Assembly: GCF_051622035.1 (NCBI RefSeq)
Contig: NC_135365.1
Span: 3,214,501 to 3,278,500 of the forward strand
Direction of reading: 5' to 3'
Length of the DNA stretch: 64,000 bases
Origin: Arctopsyche grandis
Taxonomy: Eukaryota > Arthropoda > Insecta > Trichoptera > Hydropsychidae
Positions 45,006 to 56,479 of this stretch are shown here, piece by piece. The notes beneath the pieces were generated by a model. It saw only the letters and a program-made list of their open reading frames with translations. It did not search any database and was not told the DNA's origin. The translations under genes and the position numbers were made by a program. The number at the start of each line of letters is the position of its first letter. Position 1 is the first letter of the stretch.

Positions 45006-48000
45006 ATGTTCAGTTTATTCCTTGTGATTCTCAGTGCTATTGCCATTAATGGTCAAAATGCACTTCCCGGCAGTTGCAAGGTTTTAACTCCTGCAGCAAA
45101 TTTCGACTGGAACACGGTTAATATATTTTACTTTCCTTGCATTATGTACAATTATAAATATTATAATTTTACATATTTGGGGAAAATATTAAACTTTGAT
45201 TTATTGGCTGTATATTTTTAAATTTTTGGAATATTAAAATTTGCATTACCCAGAGACAAAATAGTTTTCATTTTGACACATTTCAAATAAAAATTTTACT
45301 CTCTTAAAATACATTATTATTCGTTTAATTATTCATAAAAACGCGGATACAGCTAATTATGGAAAATATCGTGCTCCTACGAGATTATCAAGTAATATGT
45401 ACTATATATTAATCACTTTGGAACAATTTTTTACAATCTAAATATCTATTCCTTTCAATCGTACATTTTATATATTAAACTTCTTCTAGTAATAATTACT
45501 TAAAAACATATTCACAATATCCATTGGAATGAAACAAATCGGAATAATTATTTTATATTTTTACATACCTCTTATACAGTTCACATGGTTTTCGTGTTAG
45601 TTGTAATTTTTTATATCTCTTATCTCTTATCCGATCGTTTTCATACTTTGCCATATTGCTCATTTTAGTCATCAATATACGTTAATGTATCGTCCGCCAT
45701 TACGTTGGAGATAAAATATCGTATACAATGCGTATCAAATATCCACAATTTTAGGTACGGTGACCTCTAGCAAGCTACTATAATCTATCTTCAACCTTTT
45801 CGCCGTGATATGGCCATATCAGATTTTAATTATTTAAACGCCTATAATTCACTCTATATTTTATAAAATTTGCTCTATAGGTTCCCGTTATCTCTAATAT
45901 ATAAATATTTATAGTTTTAACTCTCATATAAATTTCAAATTTGGCGTCTAGCTTCATGTAATGTAATACACGATATATATATTGATTTTTGGCCAAATAT
46001 GTTAGATCTGACATTAAACTGCTAAAAGTATATCTCTTCACTGAGTTTTATCTGCGAGATAAGTATTCAATAAGAAGTTATGTTGTGTCTAATTGTTAAT
46101 ATGATTTACAATAAGCTTACATACATTTAGTTTTTTACAATAAGCTTACATACATACATCACATACAATTAGTTCAACAGCTACCCATAACCTCAAATTT
46201 CATTGTTTATTTCTCCAAAACAAACTTTCTAACGAATACAAGCTTAATATATGAACACTGATCATACAGTGATAGTTTTATTTTTAGTTATCAGCTGATT
46301 TAATTGATCAGATGATTGAAAAGTTCATTTCTGTAAATACATAAACTCATTTATGGACAATCATGCATTGATAAACTATTCTTAAAGCAAATCATTAAAG
46401 CAATCTTAGTATTAATAAACTATTCTAAACTGTAAGGTTCCCGGCATAAATGAGTATACATATTTCCGGCAGCAACTCATTACCTCAAATTTCATTATTT
46501 CTTCCTCCAAAACAAACTTTCTAACCAATACAAGCTTAATATACATATGTACACAGATCAAAGAGTGATAGTTTTATTTTTAGTTATCAGCTAATTTAAT
46601 TTATCAGATGAAAAGTTCATTTCTGTAAATACATAAACTCATTTAGGGACAATCATACATTGATAAACTAATATTTTTTTTTCTAGAATCTAAGCACATG
46701 GGAAGTTAGGTTAAATATTTAGTATGGGGGACATCTATTTTAATTGTAAACAAAAGAAGGCAGTTGGAGCTGTGAATTCAAAAGACTGCTAAAAAAAGTG
46801 TCTTTAAAGTAGAATCGCATTCAAGACAAATCTATTCCTCCAAACATTGAGTAAACTATTCAATCCATCTGTGGCAGGTACAAAATCTAATATTAATGTT
46901 AAAGAAATGTTTTTTAGAAACCTGCCACTGTTCAATGTATTAACAGAGGCTCAATGTTTGGAAGGATATCATGTTTCTTTTTTTTCATGTTCATGTTTTT
47001 TCTTTGTAATTTTAATTACAAAACATTTTTTTATTTTTCTATTATTTTTTAATTGTTGTTGTTGATTTTAAATTGTATATATGTATATAAATTTTATTGA
47101 AATTATTTAAAATTAAACTCTTCATAAAAATCGATACTAAATAGACGCTAAAATTGAACATTTTTAATGCCCTAAAACAAAGTGAAAATGCTAAAATTGA
47201 CAAAAATAGATGCCCAAAATACGTGTCTTTAATGATCAGTGATCGATTCCGAGTTCGAATCAGTCAAAATCTCGAGTTCTAATTTTCGCATGATCACAAA
47301 ACTTCATCTATTGTTACTACGTACGATAAAGTAAAAAGACAATAAAGAAAATTTAACATTAATCAGAATATAATCAATCAACTTTTATAATAGCACATAC
47401 GATATGTAGTATAAAAATATGTTGCTTAAATTAAAAATAGATATAATGAAAATTAAATAAAAACAATATTTCATATTAATATAATACTTTCTTTCTATTA
47501 TACATCAGTAAGACAAATGTATTATAATGGAAATTACTATATTAGTTCATAGTAAAATAAATTCAGCTTGATCACATTTCGTGCAAATTTGATTACGATA
47601 TACAAAGCCAACAATTAATAGCACTGTGGACACAAAAAATGGTTCAGAGACGAGATATGACTTTTCTTATAGATCTATGCCCAGTAAACATGAATCTGGT
47701 AATAACAAATGTTGATTGGCTCGAGATTCAGAGATATATGTGTTTTTTAAATCGCGCGATTTTTCTATATCTTGGTGTTGTTCGGTCGATGTCTCAAAAT
47801 CTGTCAATTTCCTGTTTAAAATGAATATTGAAATCTATAGTCGGGTATGTTATCTTCCATTTGTAGTACTTTTCAGCTTTTAAATATCTCTAAGTAGTCA
47901 TCCAGTTCAAATCAAAATTCAAATGTACGTATTTTCACTTGGGATTTTTTCCCACTGTTATTACTATTTTATATTGAGTATTTTCTATTGAAACATGTTT

Positions 48001-49104
48001 ATTAAAATAGTGTTCTGACCACACTATTGGAAGTGGAAGTGTGTTGAACTTTAAATCGGTAAAATTGCGAGCAAAAAGCTCATACTAGTGTTTACTCGTA
48101 TTTATACAAATCAGAATTGAATTAATAGGGATAATATATTAAATTATCTTTATATGAGAATTCAATAAAATTCCACTTACTATATATAATAACAAAAATT
48201 CGTTTATGTTATCGAGGTAAGCCAGTTATCAATATAATTTTTGTTATTAATCCACAAGAATAGTCAAAATATGATTTTTCTAAGTGGAATTTTATTTAGT
48301 GGAGTTTTATTGGAAGTTTTATCTAAGTGGAATTTTATTAGAGCAAATTTGTCTAGCGAATGTTCCCTGAAAATGATTTAATATACATATACTATATTTG
48401 ATCTTTTGCAGTTTTTGAATATCACTTGGTATCAATTGTATACAACAGATAAGTCAAATCTCTCAGAATGGATTACTTTAAAATCCGATAAGGATGGTGA
48501 CAAATACAAGATACGTGTGATGGGTTACAAAAACAATAAAGAACAAACGAAGAATCTTAATGTTACAAAAACAGGCACAGCTGATTTCGAGTTGGATGCA
48601 GGTGTGCTTCATTTTTATTTTTATTTATCCTGAAAGTGAATAAATGCAATATTTAACGATTCTTTTCTGTATCGCAGCTAGAAAATTTACGTTTATAATG
48701 TACGAAGAAGGAAAATATGCTGTATTTCATGAATGTTTAGATCATACAACTCCTCAAGGCTTCGCCGAGAAAACTAGTGAGTGCATATACCTATTATTAT
48801 TATTTTATTTAAAAAAATATTTTCGTATTCTTTATGTAAATATAAATTTAATAAATGAAAGTGTAATTGAAATCTTCTTCCATATCCAGGTTACACTTAT
48901 ATCCTTAGCAGTAGAAAATCCTTAGATTTTGGAGATTATATGAAAATAACTGAGAGATTGAAAGAAGCAGATATTAAAGAAAATATTGTAGATAAAGACT
49001 TTAAAACCACTGTTCAGTTAGGTAAGACTAGCAGTGGTGGTGCAGTAACTCAAGCACTCGCAGCCTTAATGGTAGCCTGCGCAGCTCTGATGAGATTCAT
49101 CTAA
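45006..49104 (+). CDS. Secreted, probably GPI-anchored lipocalin (four exons)
   Basis: Exons 45006-45116, 48412-48601, 48678-48776 and 48890-49104 join in frame (phases 0, 1, 1) to 204 residues; donors ACG|GTTAAT, CAG|GTGTGC and CTA|GTGAGT, acceptors TTTTGCAG, TATCGCAG and ATATCCAG. Residues 1-16 are a signal peptide (FSLFLVILSAIAI). The lipocalin start follows: GSCKVLTPAANFDWNT, then FLNITWYQLYTT, in which the usual G-x-W is T-W. C24 and C120 can form one disulfide. N-glycosylation sequons: NIT, NLS, NVT. The end SSGG plus a hydrophobic tail (AVTQALAALMVACAALMRFI) looks like a GPI signal, as in Lazarillo-type insect lipocalins. The fold predicts carriage of small hydrophobic ligands; the ligand is unknown. 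Intron 1 (3.3 kb) is filled with repeats. Confidence 0.88.
45560..46670 (+). repeat. Repeat X, copy (type A) in lipocalin intron 1
   Basis: TTTTTACATACCTCTTATAC through GATCGTTTTCATACTTTGCC to two subterminal blocks (TAGTTATCAGCTGATTTAAT at about 46285 and a diverged one at about 46580). Complete and in the sense orientation of the host gene. Confidence 0.75.
46834..46967. repeat. Imperfect hairpin in lipocalin intron 1
   Basis: Outer arms TTCCTCCAAACATTGAG (46835-46851) and CTCAATGTTTGGAAGGA (46950-46966). Inner arms CTGTGGCAGGT (about 46869-46879) and ACCTGCCACTG (46920-46930). The full fold is about 133 nt with internal mismatches. Either a small MITE or a precursor-like RNA hairpin. Confidence 0.6.
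47245..47335 (+). repeat. Dispersed repeat GATTCTGAGTTCGAATCAGTC, copy 1
   Basis: GATCGATTCCGAGTTCGAAT, CAGTCAAAATCTCGAGTTCT and TTTTCGCATGATCACAAAAC; also at 54057-54160 and, reversed, at 60968-61105. Confidence 0.65.
47620..48300 (+). mobile_element. MITE-like element (family of 4035) with inverted 3' segment
   Basis: GCACTGTGGACACAAAAAAT through GACGAGATATGACTTTTC follows the 4035 copy. Its last about 115 bp (48172-48287, CCACTTACTATATAT...TTTTCTAAGTGG) are inverted relative to the 4035 and 59090 copies. It lies just upstream of lipocalin exon 2. Confidence 0.65.
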
Positions 49105-49142
49105 ATTTTATTTACTCGTTTTAGTTAATATTAAAATTATGA

Positions 49143-49148
49143 AATAAA
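49143..49148 (+). terminator. Poly(A) signal of the lipocalin gene
   Basis: AATAAA, 39 nt after the stop codon, in an AT-rich context. Confidence 0.6.
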
Positions 49149-49443
49149 ATACAAATATGATTTTTGCATGTCTCCTTGTAATATTAAAGTACACATCTAT
49201 ACAAAAAATATAAACGTAATCGATGCGGTGCAAATGATCGACAAGCGCCAGACATACTGAACCACAGATTAACTGGATGGCCGCTTTAAACGCAATTCTC
49301 GACTTCACGAATGATAGATGACGAGTAACCTTTCGATGTGCACAGATGCAATTATTAAAATGGTAATTATTAAAATTGGGTTGGATCTTTCTGGCGGGTT
49401 TAATAAGGCATAATTCGAAACTAGAGTATCGGGAGCCCGGAAA

Positions 49444-49582
49444 GTTTAGAGAGTAGGTATGTCGGGACTTCGGGTAGATTTAGCTTAGTGTAAGTGCGAG
49501 CAGTGCGACACGTGTATCTTATCTACTCGCACTTACACTAAGCGAAATCTAACCGAAGTCCCGACATAACTACTCCCTAAAC
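49444..49582. repeat. Long near-perfect hairpin 1
   Basis: Arms 49444-49500 and 49526-49582 (57 bp, only a few mismatches) with a 25-nt loop: TTTAGAGAGTAGGTATGTCG...TAGTGTAAGTGCGAG against CTCGCACTTACACTA...CATAACTACTCCCTAAA. Downstream sequence (49575-49720) recurs reversed at 62410-62550, so it probably belongs to a dispersed foldback element. Confidence 0.8.
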
Positions 49583-49698
49583 GGGTCTACGTGTCGAGCC
49601 AGAATGTTAAATTACAGAAAACACAAATATCGGAAGGCAAAGATCGAAAATCGAAAGATCTTAAGTCGAAAGATCAAAAAAAAGGGTGTATGGTAAAC

Positions 49699-49846
49699 GG
49701 TACATACTAACTTAATTTGCGCGAGCAGGATACAACAGGAACAAGAGGAACAGGCTTTTCCTCCCGTATTCTGCGCGCGCACATTAATAACCTGTTCCTC
49801 TTGTTCCTGTTGTATCCTGATCGCGCAAATTAAGTGAGTATGTACC
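49699..49846. repeat. Long near-perfect hairpin 2
   Basis: Arms 49699-49754 and 49791-49846 (56 bp, about two mismatches) with a 36-nt loop: GGTACATACTAACTTAATTT...AACAAGAGGAACAGG against CCTGTTCCTCTTGTT...GAGTATGTACC. It begins 116 bp after hairpin 1. Confidence 0.85.
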
Positions 49847-50012
49847 TAAGTATTATATAAGTATTTTGGGTAAAGACGTTTGTGATTTATTGATAAACTA
49901 CATTCACAATTGCAAATAATGGTCGGTGTTTCGGGCGCCAGTATCATATTACGAATCTGAAATATGAAATATATTAGGCATGAAATTGGTATATGAATGG
50001 GCCCTATGACCG

Positions 50013-50047
50013 AACTTTTCAATCATCTATCAGATGATTGAAAAGTT
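50013..50047. repeat. Perfect 16-bp foldback
   Basis: AACTTTTCAATCATCT, loop ATC, AGATGATTGAAAAGTT. The arm is the repeat-X terminal motif GATGATTGAAAAGTT, so this may be a collapsed pair of X ends. Confidence 0.75.
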
Positions 50048-50226
50048 ATAACTAAAAAACTGAAACTAATTATAACTAAAAATAATATAACTATAACTAT
50101 AACTAAAAATAATATAACTAGGTGCGTGAGCGCACGTGTGTATATTCTTATATTGTACAACGTATAAGGTTGACTAAGATCGCCTTTTAATCTATCTCTC
50201 CTGCAATCCTCCCTATATCTCGAACT

Positions 50227-50667
50227 CTACATAACTAAAAATAAAACTGTTTTCAGGGCAAAAACAGTATTTAAATATTTCAGAGACGCCGAAGTGAACC
50301 TGTATGAAGTAACCTGATTAGAATAACATTGTTTTGTACATACCTCGCAAGTTTTTTCACAAAATGTGTAGATGGCATTATCGAACCATGTAATCTGTTT
50401 TTCTCTTAACGTAGACCGTGTCGTTGATGAAATCGCCGAGCTCGAAGATTCCTCAGGAGCCTTTGGTGAAACTACGGAAGTAATTCTGTTTTGGTAATAC
50501 TCACGATTCTTACGAGCCTTATACATATGTAGGATCCTTCGTTGTTTACTCGCAAGGTCTTCAGTCAATAGTTTATGTAAACGCATAAGTTTTGCCTTAG
50601 CTAGACTCCGTTTTCGGCAGAATTTTGACTCCATAAAGTTAAATACCTGAAAATGGCTTATAAACAA
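50227..50667 (-). CDS. Unassigned coding fragment: single exon or Helitron-like remnant
   Basis: A 146-codon frame with normal protein composition: a basic helical part (SLAKAKLMRLHKLL; KQRRILHMYKARKNREYY), a Ser/Pro linker (SPKAPEESSSS), then ITWFDNAIYTFCEKTCEVC. The frame is preceded by a good acceptor (CCATTTTCAG|GTATTTAAC at about 50655), and GAG|GTATGT at about 50343 would be a perfect donor, so it may be one internal exon (about 50345-50653). Read through, the ending WFDNAI..F....C..C...CY resembles the zinc-finger start of Helitron Rep/helicase proteins. I cannot decide between the two, and no further exon is recognised nearby. Confidence 0.35.
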   Translation of the reverse strand: MFISHFQVFNFMESKFCRKRSLAKAKLMRLHKLLTEDLASKQRRILHMYKARKNREYYQNRITSVVSPKAPEESSSSAISSTTRSTLREKQITWFDNAIYTFCEKTCEVCTKQCYSNQVTSYRFTSASLKYLNTVFALKTVLFLVM

Positions 50668-50756
50668 TAGTATGTATAGTAAAAGTTCGTAAAATATCGC
50701 AAATAACTCCTTGCAGAACAGTCAGGCTCGGATTTAAAAACGATAATCAACGAATT

Positions 50757-51186
50757 AACCGAACGATCCGACACTTTACAACAGTACGCGACCAAATATT
50801 GTTTGTATGAAATTGTATGAGACAAAACGCACTGCGCGATAGTCGACACCTTGCATCAAAGTTGAATTTTTGACCAAATTTGTCGCACGGTGTCGTTGGC
50901 AACGTGTCGCAAGTGTCGATGAGTGGGGGTTGTCTTGCGACAATTATTCTCCTTCTTCATATCGTGACTTTGAAATAGCATGTAGCCACAATCTTTTGGT
51001 TTTTCTCGTTTGTTCTTCTTCCTCGCATATCAAAGATACTATAATAGTGTCGGTTTCGTCCATGTTGCTCCGAGGTACCGAACGAATGATTGACATAATT
51101 TACGGCGTAGTGTCGTATCGCTGTCGTTCAAATGCGGTTTGTCTAATATTGTCGCACACTGTTGAGAAGTGTCGGATCGTTCGTTT
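50757..51186. mobile_element. MITE with about 40-bp GATCCGACACTT inverted ends
   Basis: Left CGAACGATCCGACACTTTAC...CGCGACCAAATATT (50759-50800). Right end AATATTGTCGCACACTGTTG...GTGTCGGATCGTTCG (about 51146-51184). Internal GTGTCG motifs recur, and the interior is GC-richer than its surroundings. The 158-codon ORF at 50870 spans it without similarity and is not a gene. Confidence 0.75.
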
Positions 51187-51324
51187 GACGCATAGTGCGG
51201 TCAGATCTTTACTGAAGCGTCGGCCGCCATTGGCCATAACAACGTTAATTATTACTTTATCTATGCTATTTTTTATTTTTACGATCAACATTTACAACAT
51301 CACGAGTGACCTAAAAATATATAT

Positions 51325-51705
51325 GAAAGATAATGAGAATCTATAAAGCAAATTTTATAAAATATAGAGTGAAAAAGAAAAATTTATAGGTGTTTAAGCA
51401 ATTAAAATCTGACATAGCGAGATGACGGCGAAAAGGGATATAAAGCTTGAAGAGGCTGATGCGATCGATGTGGGCGAACAATGTCAACGAACATTTTGGA
51501 CGATTAACGTCACCGAGAAAGATCATGGAGTATTTTCAAACGTGTCTATTACGATTATTTTTCACCATCGTAATGGCGGACGTCATTTCCACTTATATTG
51601 ATGACCAAACCGAGCAAAATGGCAAAGTTTGAAAACGATCGGATAAGAACCCAAACTTCATCAGACGACCAAATTGTTTGCAAGCTAAGAAGAGGTATGT
51701 AAAAA
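51325..51705 (-). repeat. Repeat X, type B (reverse)
   Basis: Reverse copy: CACCATCGTAATGGCGGACG, GAGCAAAATGGCAAAGTTTG, AACGATCGGATAAGAAC, ending AGAAGAGGTATGTAAAAATA. Relatives at 2561-2880 and 54265-54950. Confidence 0.7.
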
Positions 51706-51882
51706 TAGCTAATAGCTAATAAAAATAGCTACACATTTATTAGATAAATAATTGATAGCAAAATCGTTACTTTAATGAACAGTGACATGTGTATATGAAA
51801 AAAAATGATGTACTATTTATAATTTATTAATCTATTTATTCTATTGTTCTTATATAACATACATATATGATGTCTTTATTAG

Positions 51883-51938
51883 AAATATCACTACATCGAA
51901 AGCTATTGTATTATGTAGCTTCCGATGTAGTGATATTT
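51883..51938. repeat. Compact hairpin, 23-bp arms
   Basis: AAATATCACTACATCGAAAG... (51883-51905) pairs with TAGCTTCCGATGTAGTGATA... (51916-51938) with one mismatch and a 10-nt loop. Its size is near that of an animal pre-miRNA. Confidence 0.75.
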
Positions 51939-52169
51939 ATCTATTTTAAAGATTATTTTTATCATTGTGTTTGAAATGTTACGTAATTGTTAATGTTAAC
52001 TTATTTAAATGCTGGTATTGAATACTTATGTATTTGTAGGTATAATTTTAATATTTTGAATGTTTCTAGAAGTAAAATAATACCAAATAGCTACAACATG
52101 GTATTATTCTACTTATTATTTAGCTACTAAGTCTTAGAAGCATAATAACAGTAGGTATATATGAGCCGT

Positions 52170-52373
52170 TATATTTGAAAGTGGCATAAGACCACTTTTC
52201 TTCATTTCGAAAAATATTTCGCAAAACATTCAGTAAAAGTAATACGCTTATTTAACTTTTCGAAGATTCTGGAAATATCGAATTAAAAGGAAGCGACTGT
52301 AATTTGTGAATTAAGTCAATCAGAATTAGTGTTTTTGGAACTGAAAATTGAACTTCCGCCACTTTCAAATATA
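52170..52373. mobile_element. 204-bp MITE with TATATTTGAAAGTGGC ends
   Basis: TATATTTGAAAGTGGC (52170-52185) is repeated inverted as GCCACTTTCAAATATA (52358-52373). Half copies at 32884 and 61615. Confidence 0.75.
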
Positions 52374-52429
52374 AAATATATGAGGTCCTTTGTTAAAGCA
52401 CTTTCTTATTAATATATCTAAGCTTCTGG

Positions 52430-52720
52430 CGTCTCCGTTTTCCGTACTTTATGAAACGCTTGTGTCTCAGTGGGCGCCATGTGTCTTGGTGTACATATGT
52501 ACATATATCCATGTGCCCGAATGCTAAAAAAATACCCGAAAAATTATAGAATATAAATTGTGCCACTTCGTAGAATAAAATTGAATATTTTTCACTATTT
52601 TTATCAATAAATAGAGATAACGTCAAATGAGGATTACCTTGAAAATTGTTTCCGCCAAAAGTATTACATACTATTTACACAAGATGACAAAATTGATAAA
52701 GTCAATTTCACAATAAACGG
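52430..52720 (-). repeat. Dispersed repeat shared with 43190-43510
   Basis: GTCTCAGTGGGCGCCATGTG, AATTGTGCCACTTC, ACCTTGAAAATTG and GACAAAATTGATAAAG, colinear with the 43190 copy. Confidence 0.6.
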
Positions 52721-53949
<1,229 letters not shown>

Positions 53950-54030
53950 TAATAATGATAACATTTTTAATCCAGACGATAGGGAAAATAGTGCAGTTCC
54001 CATCGTCCATATAAAAATATGTGACAAAAT
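53950..54030 (-). mobile_element. 3'-UTR fragment of the CR1/L2-like LINE
   Basis: TTAATCCAGACGATAGGGAA, AATAGTGCAGTTCCCATCGT and CCATATAAAAATATG match 7577-7640 in the same orientation. Only the extreme 3' end is present. Confidence 0.7.
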
Positions 54031-54056
54031 ATAAAACGTCAATACAAATCACGAAA

Positions 54057-54160
54057 ACGTGATCGGTAATCGATTCTGAGTTCGAATCAGTCAAAATCTT
54101 GAGTTCGAATTTTCGCATGATCATAAAACTTCATCTATTGTTACTATGTAGATAAAATAA
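54057..54160 (+). repeat. Dispersed repeat GATTCTGAGTTCGAATCAGTC, copy 2
   Basis: Colinear with 47245-47335: GATTCTGAGTTCGAATCAGT, TTTTCGCATGATCATAAAAC, TTGTTACTATGTAGATAAAA. Confidence 0.65.
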
Positions 54161-54264
54161 AAAAAAAACATTTGGTCATATAACGAAATTATTTTAATTT
54201 ATTAACAATTTAAAATTATTTTATTTAGCACTAATAAAGAGCATTTTTACTATTACTAGCCTCT

Positions 54265-54950
54265 TCTTACTTTGCTTTCGATTTTTTCGTCTGATTTCGT
54301 CTGACGAAATTTGGATTTGTATACGATCGTTTACAAACTTTGTCATTTTGCTCGGTTTGGTCATCAATATATGTAGAAATCAAGTCCGCCATTACGATGG
54401 TGAAAAATAATCGTAATCATTGAAGTAGAATGGGTAGAAGCGCTCTCAGCTTCCAAAAATGTTGCCACAAAAACTCCGTACAAACGGAGATGTCGGCTGT
54501 TTTGCTCAGTTCTTTCTTAAACTCTGTAGCAGTAGGATCTCCTTGAAATAGGCTCTACTAGTGAAATTGTGTGGTAGTATTAGTTCGACAAAGTTCGAAC
54601 ATCTGTATGTGCACGTGCGCCAGCCTCACTCATTGAAAAACAGGGCCGTACACCGTATTATTTTTTAATACTAATTATTACTTTATCTACATTGAAGTAG
54701 TATGCATAGAATTGCTCTCAGCCCCTAAAAATGTTAAGGGACGATCACTTCCACGAATTATTTTTCCTCACTCTTTTGTCTCTCTTCTGACTTTCTGTCT
54801 CTCTCTTTTCGATGGCTCGCTTTTAGGCGATACTTTTGTTAGGAATGACTATTCTATACATTATACTTCAATGATCGTAATAGACACGTTTGAAAATACC
54901 CCATCATCTTTCTCGGTGACGTCTATTGTCCACATTTCTTAGATGGCTTT
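54265..54950 (+). repeat. Repeat X, type B, split by a hAT-type MITE
   Basis: CCTCTTCTTACTTTGC to AAAAATAATCGTAAT before the insertion and ATCGTAATAGACACGTTTGA after it. It is an uninterrupted type B copy once the insert and one target-site copy are set aside. Confidence 0.8.
54418..54873. mobile_element. hAT-type MITE with 8-bp target-site duplication
   Basis: Ends CATTGAAGTAGAATGGGTAGAA and (reversed) CATTGAAGTATAATGTATAGAA; ATCGTAAT is duplicated exactly at 54410-54417 and 54874-54881. A second ACATTGAAGTAGTATGCATA GAATTGCTCTCAG block at about 54690 suggests a nested or tandem unit. Non-coding. Confidence 0.85.
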
Positions 54951-54989
54951 ATATGAAGAAATAAAATATTACCCCTATTTATATCCCAC

Positions 54990-55412
54990 TGCTTTTTTAC
55001 ATACATACCTCCTTTACGATTCACTTGATCGTTTTCATACTTTGCCATATTGCTCATTTTGGTCATCAATACACGTTAATGTATCGTCTGCCATTACGTT
55101 GGAGATAAAATATCGTATACAACGCGTTTTAAAAACGGGGCCCGTAAGCCTTCCTGACGTTTAATAAGCGTTCGTCCCGTGTCTTCCAACCTGTTCACCT
55201 TGATATGGCCATATAAGATTTTAATTGTTTAAACGCCTATAATTCACTCTATATTTTATAAAATTTGCTCTATAGGTTCTCGTTATTTCTAATATTTAAA
55301 TATTCATAGTCTTAACTCTCATATGTACATATATATAAATTTCAAATTTGGCGTCTAGCTTCATGTAATGTAATACACGATATATATTGATTTATGGCCA
55401 AATATTTCATTA
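54990..55412 (+). repeat. Repeat X, type A, truncated
   Basis: TTTTTTACATACATACCTCC, GATCGTTTTCATACTTTGCC, then CAACGCGTTTTAAAAACGGG and TTTAATAAGCGTTCGTCCCG as in the 28197 copy. It ends in TTTATGGCCAAATATTTCAT, where the LINE fragment begins. Confidence 0.75.
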
Positions 55413-55429
55413 CAAGGTATACTAGACTT

Positions 55430-55735
55430 TGACTCATTATATTCGAGAAGAATTATTGCCATTTCCAAATATTTCTTTGGTGTATTAAAGAAGAATCGAC
55501 AACCCTTCGATTTTATTGCAATTAAAATTTTCGTTGCCTGAATGCGGTAGAGCTTTGCGTCATCATTTACTTTTCCAACCTATTCCTGCGAAAACGTCTG
55601 CTTTCAACAACTCGTCTCTTGTAAAGGCTATCCGGATCCTTAATGTGATTAATGAGCATTTGGACCTGTTCAATTGTCATGTTGATGAGCTGGTTAGTTT
55701 CTTGAGATTCAACACGAGACTATTTGAATGAGATG
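55430..55735 (+). mobile_element. LINE fragment, reverse transcriptase C-terminus
   Basis: The frame gives SRRIIAISKYFFGVL, then (after a 1-base shift) LQLKFSLPECGRALRHHLLF and NSSLVKAIRILNVINEHLDL. This is the usual C-terminal pattern of insect non-LTR elements. The peptide 55516-55731 is part of this fragment, not a host gene. Confidence 0.7.
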
Positions 55736-56479
55736 AATGTTTGGAATTTTGATTTTTAGAATCGAAATATTGTATGGCAATAGTAGTTTGGCACATTGCT
55801 TTGATCCGGAATTCGTCCGATGGTCAGACTAACAGACTTTTCTCTAGGGAAAACTTAATTAAGACAGTATTTCTTTTTCTCGGTACTTGAGCTGTTTTGG
55901 TGTTGGCACGTGATTTTCACGTGATTCGCAGTGATTCGCGGACTGCGCGACAAGTGATAAAACGGCCGAGAGGTGATCAAACATGTTTCGCTTTAGCAAA
56001 CACATTTCCGGTTGCGGCAGCCCCGCCAGTGAAATAGCGAGCACATCCGGAAAACCACTCAGTGCCGGTTTTCGTTTAATGCTCCGTCTCGTGCGAAACG
56101 AAAGATTTATGCACGTCGCATCGAGCGCTTAACGTCTCTACACCACCCCCTTTCCACCCACCCACCCACCCCAAACATCCACACTCTCACTTGTACGTAC
56201 CAAAGTGTGATGTTCCATTGTTGCTTCAATGTCGTCGCCCGTTTTGGGTTCGTATTTGATTTAAATTAAACAAAGTGTACGTACCTTTACGTTCCAATGA
56301 AAGATTAAATAATTTTTCTTTTTTTTAAATTACTTGGTTAACTAACATAGATTTCTTTATTATTATTATTAAAACGATACATTTATCTTATTGGTGGATA
56401 CGTATATTCTGTGTTAAAAATTCCGCCATCATATTAAATTTCAAAAATTGTATGCAAGTCATATGTGAAGTCTCATGTG
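55736..56479. other. Intergenic; CpG-containing GC-rich island 55890-56180
   Basis: Contains CACGTGATTTTCACGTGATT (two CACGTG E-box/CLEAR-type cores), GTGATTCGCAGTGATTCGCG and a C-rich CCACCCACCCACCCACCCC run. No ORF of note. Possibly regulatory. Confidence 0.45.

Noticed and set aside
44840-45046. Minus-strand 68-codon ORF overlapping the lipocalin start
   Set aside because: Antisense shadow of exon 1 and the promoter region.
50870-51346. 158-codon ORF
   Set aside because: It spans the whole inverted-repeat element and its flank, with no protein-like similarity and no codon constraint visible.
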